A stretch of DNA of 64,000 nt from Litsea cubeba (taxonomy: Eukaryota; Streptophyta; Magnoliopsida; Laurales; Lauraceae), in the NCBI GenBank assembly GCA_012931725.1, contig CM022946.1:2769200-2833199 (forward strand), read 5' to 3'. Positions 56,225 to 64,000 of the stretch are shown here, in pieces (the stretch's first letter is position 1; every line of letters begins with the position of its first letter). A program made the position numbers and the translations under genes. A model generated the notes under the pieces. The model saw nothing but the letters and a program-made list of their open reading frames with translations, was not told the origin of the DNA and did no database searches.

Positions 56225-58085
56225 AACTACTGAAGTGATGTTAATGCACAATCAATTACCATTGAGGGATGAATTGATCAATGGTTTTAATTACATTGAT
56301 GAGAAGTGGACCCCACCATAGATATCTGCCCGACGGTATCCCAAGTTGGCAGGACCACATGGAGTTATTTATCATAATGGCAGTAATGATGACAATTATT
56401 AGTTTTTGCAATGGAATCATGATAATGATGATAATATATAGTAATTTCAAAATCAGCAAGAACAGCAAGTCACAATCATGAATATATAAATATCAACGAC
56501 AACAATATTAACCTCATAATAACCGCAATAACAACAGATGTGATGATGGTTGGTGTTGTAATCAATTCTCAATTCCTCATGGTGCTGCAGAAAATTAAAG
56601 TGTCATGTATGTTATCAAGTTCTGGTTAATAAAACCCTGAGATGCCTTAAAAATGAGAAATTTTTTTAAAAAAAAGAAAAACTCAGAACTCTTAGGGGAT
56701 GTTGTTTGCATTAAAAAAACGTAAGAATTAAATACATAGAATTCATACTATTACCAATTAAAAATGAAGATAAAATATTAATTGTGTATTTTTAAAAATA
56801 AGCATAAAATAGCCTTTCGGTTTAGAAAAAAATAGAATCAAAAGAAAGAAGGAAATGAACTACCGACCATAACCCTAGTAGTTCATTTCCCATCTTATTT
56901 TTATTTAATTTTCCTAAAAAGAAAAGTTATTAATTTGATGCTCATTTTTGAAACTCACATTTGATCAATGTTAAGGATTTTAAGTATTTAATTCCTATGC
57001 ATTGTAATGAAAACAAACAGGCCCTTGGTATATAATAACAATACTGTGGGGCCGGCTTTGTTTGGTCTGATCATACATCTTATAATTGTAAAATATGTGG
57101 TTATGTTTTTCATACATGAGTAACAAAACATATTATTCACATTGAAGGGAAATTTTTTTCAATATTCATACCGAGTGAAGCATGTGATGTGAGTGGGTTA
57201 AGCAAGCAAAAATGGGCTCCATTCGCACAATCATATAACACTTGTCATAAATAAATACTGATATATTGTTTCTCTAAAATGATAAGTACTAAAATGATAG
57301 AAAACCAAACCAACTATCTATCATCTGTCAAAAACTAGGCTGAGTGCATGTTCATAGGCATCCAACTCAAGATGCCGAATTCCCCTATGCATAGAGAAAT
57401 TCAAAATTGAAAGAGTAGAATTCTACGAACTATTAGAAAAAATCGAACCAATCAAAATAAACGCTCTTCCAGTATATGGAAATACCCAAAGTCTTTCCTA
57501 ATGACCAATTTGGTTGCATTCATTCTATGATCTCTTGTTTTGGAACATTCAGAGAATTTCAAATGCTTTCTCTTAAGTATAGTTTTAGATTAGCATTCCA
57601 AAAGATGATTACTCAAAATCCTACCCGGCAAAATTGTCATTTGAAATGGCAGTTTAAGAACCAACTGTTCTCAAAAGTGCATTTGGGAGACAACACTTAC
57701 ACTCTTATCAAAATTTCTAAAAAAAAAAAAAACGCTTACAATCAAATAGACGTAATAAGAGTTAAGCACATCATAAGATTAACCATTTGATTAAAAAGGG
57801 ATGATCCAAATCTCATAAATTATGAATCATATCTATCAATCATACTTTAAAGCTAAATAGTCAATTAAAGCTATCAATCAACGGCTAAGATAAAAATTTC
57901 CCTCTTAAAGTGCTGGGCTGGAGCCAAGAAGATTGGCTTAACCATGGTTAAGCCGACTAGTGTGGGGACCCCTTACCACAGTTAAATCTAGACAAATCCA
58001 CCCATCATTCAGATAATTGGGGGCCCCTGACACAAGTCATGATTGAGCTTTGAACTGACACCTCCTTTTCGTCTTTCCTCTCCCT
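56225..58085. other. Intergenic to HD-Zip promoter region
   Basis: No gene is seen. A GGCCTGTTTG-type MITE lies at about 56696-57025. The last several hundred bases are presumably the HD-Zip promoter. The frame at 57476-57790 resembles nothing I know. Confidence 0.5.
56696..57025. mobile_element. GGCCTGTTTG-type MITE
   Basis: The ends GGGGATGTTGTTTGCATT and AATGAAAACAAACAGGCCC are inverted repeats of the same family as 26812, 37136 and 45288. Non-coding, AT-rich inside. Confidence 0.65.
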
Positions 58086-58087
58086 CT

Positions 58088-58096
58088 CTATATATT
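58088..58096 (+). promoter_or_regulatory. Probable TATA box of the HD-Zip gene
   Basis: CTATATATT lies about 150 bp before the start codon, followed by pyrimidine-rich sequence with a CT run (about 58123-58136), typical of plant core promoters with a pyrimidine patch near the transcript start. Confidence 0.6.
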
Positions 58097-58241
58097 CTTC
58101 TCCACTCCTTTCTCCATGTCGCGCTCTCTCTCTCTATTACTCTTTACCTTTTCTTCTGATCTCTTCCATCTTTCTCTTCTGCAACCAAACCCTAACCCTA
58201 GAATCCATCAATCTTGAAGAAGAAGAAGAAGATCCTTCAAA

Positions 58242-60272
58242 ATGACTGTGGAAAAGGAAGATTTAGGTCTGAGCTTGAGCTTGAACTCGAACTCGTTCGA
58301 GAATCGGCAATCCTTGCAGTTGAATCCAATGTTGTCGTCTTCTCCTTCTTCGCATTTCCTGCTTCAGAAGAGCCCCTGGAACCACGTTTTCGGATCTGCA
58401 GGTACTTTTGAGATATGGAATGTATGGAGTTATTAACTCTGCATGTTTGGATTTGCACTTTTTGGAGGTTTTTCTTCACAGATCTCTAGATCTGGTGAAT
58501 GATCCGTTTTGATTTCTTCCTTTTTGCGTTTTGTATTGCGGTTCTTGTAGAAATTTCTAGATCTGGTAAAGAACCGGAGTCCTGTGATCGTTTTTGAAGA
58601 TTTTGGAGTCTTGTTGCTCTGATTCGAACGGTTTTAGTGGGTTTCTTTGGTGTTTTGAAGCCTTTTTCGAACGGTTCTGGTGGTTTTTTGGTGATTTGAA
58701 GGCTTTTTGGAACGGTTCTGGTGCTTTTTTGGTGTTTTGGAGGCTTTTTCGAACGGTTCTGGTGGTTTTTTTTTGGTGTTTTGATGGTATTCTTGCAGAG
58801 AATGTAACCGATCTGTGTAGATATGCTAAGATCACTAGATTAGTAACAGAGCAGTGTCCTAAATATCGAAATTCCTTGAATCTTTCTCTTTCTTTATTGA
58901 TCTCGTGTGGTAGATCTCTAACCTAATACGAAGATCATCATCTTTTTCATTCTCGGCTTCGAATGTTGATTTCTTTTCCTCGAATCGTTGCAGAGAGGGG
59001 TTGTGAGATCTTCAAAGGCGAGACACGACCTTTCCTCAAAGGAATCGATGTGAATCGTCTTCCATCTACAGCCGACTGCGAGGAAGAAGCTGGGATCTCT
59101 TCTCCAAACAGCACTCTGTCGAGCGTGAGCGGAAAGAGGAGCGAGAGAGATCCGATCGGTGATGAGATCGAGATCGAGAGAGATTCTTCTCGAGGGATCA
59201 GCGACGACGAAGACGGAGAAACATCGAGGAAGAAGCTGAGACTGTCGAAAGACCAGTCCGCAGTACTCGAAGAGAGCTTCAAAGAACACAACACTCTCAA
59301 TCCTGTAAGCATAAACAAACAGCTTCTATGTTTTCCTCCTCGTTTCGGATTGTGACATTTCAGCTTTTGTGGCTTTGGGGCTAGTCCTGTCATTTTACAG
59401 ACGTGTGATTTGGGTAATATTTTAAGAACAAATCTGTTTGTGAGGGCCTTCTGCAGCTTTTGAAATTGAACGTACTGAGGGCTATTTATGCCTTAGTGTA
59501 TCTTTCCATAGATACGATTTTGATACACATCTAATCAATGAAATACGTTTCCAGCTGGTGGGTTACTGGGCCTTGAAAAAAAAATGTTAGTTTTGCTTTA
59601 TGTAGATCTTGCATGGAGAATATCATTTGGGACATTCTTATTAGAAGTGCTAATATGTAAAAATCTCTCATTTCTTAAATCTGTTGGTGAAAGTGGGTGT
59701 CTTTGCACTAAATGTGTCTAATAGTGTTGTTTGTTATGTGAAATGGGGTGAACAGAAGCAGAAGCTTGCGTTGGCTAAGCAATTGAATCTCCGTCCAAGA
59801 CAAGTGGAAGTATGGTTCCAGAACCGCAGAGCAAGGTGTGTGTTTGTTTGAATTCTTCCCTTGTAATGTTGTGGTAAAAATAAGAGTAGAAAAGAAAAAT
59901 ATTGTTGCTTGTTATGATCTCTAACAGAGCCTTGAAAATTTTGAAAACAGGACAAAGTTGAAGCAGACAGAGGTGGACTGTGAGTTTCTGAAGAGGTTGT
60001 GTGAGAATCTGACTGAGGAGAACAGGAGGATGCAAAAGGAGGTGCAGGAGCTGAGGGCCTTGAAGCTCTCCCCTCAGCTCTACATGCATATGACTCCACC
60101 TACTACCCTTACCCTCTGCCCATCCTGTGAAAGGGTTGCTGTCTCCTCTTCTGATGCCAACCACCGACCTCACCACCCCATCCCCATCTCCCCATGGGCT
60201 CCTCCTCCTCCTCCTCCTCCTCATGCCCCTGTCATCCGTGCCTTGGATCCTCACCCAACCTCTCGTTCATGA
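58242..60272 (+). CDS. HD-Zip class II transcription factor
   Basis: This encodes a nuclear homeodomain-leucine zipper protein that binds DNA as a dimer; class II members are mostly repressors in shade, auxin and organ-patterning responses. Exons: 58242-58401, 58994-59304, 59756-59835, 59951-60272, giving 290 residues and TGA 60270-60272. The N-terminus has LGLSLSL (residues 8-14), an LxLxL (EAR-type) repression motif. GIDVNRLPS belongs to the HD-Zip N-terminal region. The homeodomain is about 131-187, starting SRKKLRLSK, with recognition-helix VEVWFQNRRARTKLKQ; introns fall inside it. The leucine zipper is about 188-230, then CPSCE near 240, the motif that defines class II and is linked to redox control. 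The tail has a run of seven prolines. The start ATG is the first after an AGA-rich leader. Which class II member this is cannot be told from here. Confidence 0.95.
58624..58795 (+). repeat. Four degenerate tandem repeats in HD-Zip intron 1
   Basis: Units of about 41-44 bp beginning CGAACGGTTCTGGTGG start at 58624, 58668, 58709 and 58750. Each continues with TTTTTTGGTGTTTTGAAGGC-like text. The array ends in GTATTCTTGCAG, which looks like a splice acceptor but precedes the real one at 58993. Confidence 0.85.
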
Positions 60273-61975
60273 TACCAACCCAAAATAATCTTGCCACAGC
60301 CATCCCATTCCATGCCATACTATATATTATTCCTTACTAACTAATGATAATAGACACATAGATGGGAAGATGGAAGGTGTTGGATCTCGACTTTTAGGAG
60401 ATCCTTCCTTAGTTGGGTCAGGGTGGGGGCACTCTAGCTGAATTCTCTCCCTTTTTCTTGTTAAAATGGATTGTATATGGCAGTGATTTCTAAGGGGTGC
60501 AAGTTAAAAATGGGCAATTAGATGTCAATGTCGTATGTTGTTTCAAATCCAAATCAATCTATGTAAAGCTTAAAGCTTTATTTTCCCCCCTTAAATCTAG
60601 ATAAGGTTCTTAATCACATGATGTGACTGTATTGTTCATGTTATATTCTGATTCAATCACTCCACCGGTTTTGTTAGGTGTGGAGGCCTGAAGGGTTGGT
60701 TGACTGATCATTTTGTTAATGATGAAAGCCAGCACTCAGAAAATTGCAAGTAGCAGCAGTATCATCATCATCATCATCATCTTAGATGTTTTGATTTAAA
60801 AGTTGTATATAACTTGTTACATAAAAGAATTGGACCGCCATGATCATAGCATCTGCGTAACTAGTGGGGTGTATGAAAAGCCGTTGACAGGTTACCCACT
60901 AGAATGGGTATAAATCATAAACCGAAGGAAAATGCTAGCAAACTGTGGACAGAGTGCAGAGTGGTTCTCCCTAATTATGCAAAGGAAATGGTCCTATGCA
61001 AAGGGAGGCCAAACGCTACCCCAACTTATGATGCTGGAATCTACCAGAAAAAAAAAGAAAAAAATCTTATGATGCTGGAGCCATAATTATCATCATTCCA
61101 AGCCCAATATAGACTAGACATAGAGAATGCTTATTAATTATGCAGATCCCAATTGTTATTTATTCGTTTAGGCCAGGGTGGTTTGCCTAGCCTAGCATAT
61201 CCAACAGTCTATATAAAATTACCTGCCTGCGGCTTGCCTAAGATGGATGGGTGTCAGACATAATATAAAATGCATTGTGCGTGCTGCAATTTGGCAATGA
61301 ATCGACAATGGGCTATGCTGTCTGCTGCAGGGCATCGGCAATAAGCATATTTTTTAAATGAGAATCACACTCCATCAATGATGCAGAATTTATACGTTTC
61401 CCTTTAGAGACTTAAGCTTGCATAACTGAGAACTCACATATGACATAACATGAGTAGATGGGATTCCAGGAATCCAGCAAAGTGATCTAGCATTATATCC
61501 GTCTGTTATAAATTTTTTTACATAAATCAAAATTACTGAATTAGAAACCCAATTCAAACAAGATTGAAAATTTCTATTACAACAAAAAAAGATTTCTCGA
61601 CTTTGAAGATTGGCTTCTATCTTTTGCATAGTAGATTAAAACATTGCATTTTGATCGTACTGGGACAGAAAATTGGGTTGCCAATTCCATGCAGAGCCTG
61701 AGAGCCTGAGTATGGCATTCTCAAATAGCTTCTCTTAAATTGACTTGGCACTTGATAAATTAAAGCTATTTAGACTTGTAACCTGCAATTGCCTAGCTAG
61801 GAACCTAAAATATTTTTTCTGTTGGTCTTCCTTGCTCTAATATTCTTTAAAAATGCTCCATCGAATCCAGTAATGCCGATATAGATGAAAAGAAGACTTG
61901 ACAAAGTAGATTACAAGTGGAAGAATGGACCAGAACCAAGTTAACCATGATAAAACAATATTACACTGCATTTAC
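60273..61975. other. 3' flank of the HD-Zip gene, no gene
   Basis: Likely 3' UTR for the first few hundred bases. An ATC microsatellite lies at about 60759-60781. Open frames at 60904-61086 and 61390-61629 have no recognisable features. Confidence 0.45.
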
Positions 61976-62102
61976 TGTCTCTGTAAGTGAATGCAGTATG
62001 CGATCCCAAACCAGCTCTCTCCATCAGCTTCTCATGAATTCTTAAGACATTGATTGCATGTTGACCGATCTCCAGTAGCCAATCCTTTATATATGTAAGT
62101 AC
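61976..62102 (-). other. Isolated possible coding exon, unidentified
   Basis: A 127-bp minus-strand stretch between an acceptor-like CGCTGCAG (62110-62103) and a donor-like GTAAATG (just below 61976) codes for a protein-like segment containing EIGQHAINVLRIHEKLMERA. Its composition and splice-like borders look more genuine than the surroundings. I cannot name a family and found no neighbouring exon, so it may be a captured gene fragment or chance. Confidence 0.3.
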
Positions 62103-62119
62103 CTGCAGCGTTAAAATAA

Positions 62120-62290
62120 TAGAACAACTAGTTGTACAATAATAAGAAGAAATATCACAATATGTGGCATGGGTGCTACTCCAATTGCCAAATACCATGT
62201 AAGAAATCATGCACCAACTCAAAAGCTTAAGCTCATAGTTTGAAAGCCCAAACAGGTATATGAAGCCTGTCGAATTCAAGACTTGGGCAA
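62120..62290 (-). mobile_element. TRIM/LTR-type remnant related to the kinase intron 4 element
   Basis: On the minus strand, GCTTAAGCTTTTGAGTTGGTG followed by TTTCTTACATGGTAT resembles the LTR end plus primer-binding site of the element at 31348-31579. It is degraded, and the ends are approximate. Confidence 0.5.
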
Positions 62291-62324
62291 TGTGAAATGT
62301 GGGACTTCCCAACAAATAGGTCAC

Positions 62325-64000
62325 CCGCTAATAATCACCTTATAATACCTCCTTGTTAAGTTCTTTTCTCTCTCTTATGCTATGATGCACGCATATTTTA
62401 AAATGGGCGATGTATGGGTGTCGTATCATATTTGATACTTAACTTTTTTATGGTGAGAAATTGATTAGATCAGCTGGATTTAAGTGGACGTAGGCGCTCA
62501 TGATGACTGAGTGTAAATTGGGGAAAATTACACTATATGATGAAGTATCGAGGAGATTTATATGATTTTGTTCAATTTCATTTCAGCTTTAGATGGTTCA
62601 ATATATCAAAATAATGTTGAGAAATGTTGTCTGCTTGAGTTGATATAAGTCGATCTTGGCAATAGATCAATGGCCAGGCCTGTATGCAGATGGGGTGCTT
62701 TTTGTGTTTATGTGTGTGTATGATTTTAGGAATTCTGAATTGGTGGATCTCAATTCTTAAAGTTTGAAACTCTTTAAAACCCAGAACAAATCTGAGACTT
62801 CTCATCAAAACTTGAACGGATTTTTGTTAGTTTACAAGTCTATTTCAATCCTCTTTTAGATGTGCATATGATAATATAATGTCTGTGGTTAGATTGTATT
62901 CGATCTTATTTAGCTTCTTTTTTGACAGTGCATCTATTACTGAATTCGCCAAACGTGCACAGAATGATGCCTTCCTATTCATTGATGTTATGAAGAAAGG
63001 AGAATGATATGATACCCTCCATAGCGTAAGTGATGAGGATGGCATCTCCCTCTAAAATAATGGTACACATGTAGAGAAACTGCCAAATGCAAGCCATGAA
63101 GCCGACCCAGAAGTCCTGCTTGTAATGGGCTTGAGGTATTTGTTTGCCCCTCGTAGCTAGTGATCATTGAGCCCTGGTGGGAAGCCCATCAGAGGAAGTT
63201 TTTACAGTCCTTTTAGGCATGAAACGCCCCTAAAGTGGGAAGTCCCTCCTTGTTAGCTTGTATGGGTTTAGTGCCTTGTAGTGTCTGAGACTTTTGGGTC
63301 GTGAATGACTCAAGACAAAGGTTAACAGCATCACCAAATGCATCTAGTTTTATGTTGATATGACCATATAACAGCTAAAATGAATCAATTCATCATATGT
63401 TTGTTCTTGGCTATTCAAAAGTTGGACTGGAGTTCCTGAGATTTCTATGGTATTTTAGGTGTAGCTAGGATCATTGGAGTTGGTGGTCAGGACCCAAAGG
63501 ACTTGCTGCTCAGGCAGCCCAAATCATGGGCCCCTCTCCCACTTCAGTGACAAATTAGTCACATGCCAATAACCAGTTACTGAGAGTTTTTCCTTATTTT
63601 TATTTTTTTTCTAACTTGTAAAAAGACATTAGAGTCATTTTATTTAATTAGATACTGGACTACCACAGAGGGTTTAGACTTTAGAGTCCTAGTATAGACA
63701 CTACTGCACTTTCTATGTTGCCTTGCAATTTTTTCTATTTGACATAATAAGTACATTAGAAGGTGCTGAAATAGTATCATATTAAGTGGATGCTGATATG
63801 CCAAACTATTGAATTAAGTTGACAACATGATAGCTAGCTGACAAGTAGACAAGTAGTTGTTGCATTACATAGGTAGTGTAAAAGTCAGACAAATAGTGTT
63901 ACTACCCCAGATCCATCACTAAATCCCACATAGCTTTGGATCTGGGATTTGCTCCCAATAGAAGACCCAAGTATGCTATTAGAAGCTTGATTGCCTTGCA
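62325..64000. other. Right end of window, no clear gene
   Basis: The sequence is AT-rich. A plus-strand stretch after an acceptor-like TTTTTTTGACAG (about 62917-62928) codes for a short protein-like run containing EFAKRAQNDAFLFIDVM before a stop near 63006. It has no partner exons and I do not call it. Confidence 0.4.

Noticed and set aside
1..64000. CRISPR arrays, prokaryotic operons, phage or defence systems
   Set aside because: No regularly spaced repeats with unique spacers and no prokaryotic gene organisation; all genes are spliced plant genes or plant mobile elements.

Overview
This is a stretch of plant nuclear DNA, most likely from a flowering plant. It has spliced genes with GT-AG introns, an HD-Zip class II factor, a U-box receptor-like cytoplasmic kinase, Ty3/gypsy and Ty1/copia LTR elements, tRNA-derived SINEs and many MITEs. 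I cannot name the species. There are no tRNA or rRNA genes, CRISPR arrays or prokaryotic features. I see no new multi-gene system. The most unusual content is in the mobile elements and in how they sit relative to host genes.

Layout. 1-940 is repeat-rich flank with a small SINE. 941-11529 is a complete, young Ty3/gypsy element of the Tat type (577/584-bp LTRs, TATAC target duplication). It has gag-pol with two RNase H domains, one in-frame TGA, an integrase segment, and a spliced antisense gene with a PF04195-like domain. 11897-14600 holds the last five coding exons of a Derlin-1-like gene; its 5' exons are not in the window, so the element probably sits in a Derlin intron. 14600-24400 is gene-free and full of hAT and Mutator-like non-autonomous elements, one nested in another. 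25862-35945 is a nine-exon gene for an 807-residue USP / coiled-coil / kinase / U-box protein, with MITE, SINE and TRIM-like insertions in its introns.

36000-58000 has no convincing host gene. It holds a cluster of six CACGTG G-boxes (38377-38789), a SINE with a 15-bp target duplication, a rearranged copia element (41193-43508) with a gag zinc knuckle, MITEs, and an 8.7-kb minus-strand LTR element (47475-56219). The last has two almost identical 3.4-kb LTRs around only 1.9 kb of decayed internal sequence. 58242-60272 is a four-exon HD-Zip II gene with an N-terminal LxLxL repression motif and a CPSCE motif. 60273-64000 has no clear gene, only an isolated possible exon and repeat relics.

The three host genes are unrelated in function (ER-associated degradation, signalling with ubiquitination, transcriptional control) and show no sign of co-regulation. 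Splice junctions were set by reading frame, GT-AG dinucleotides and remembered family patterns, not by transcripts. Family names rest on motif recognition, without database searches.
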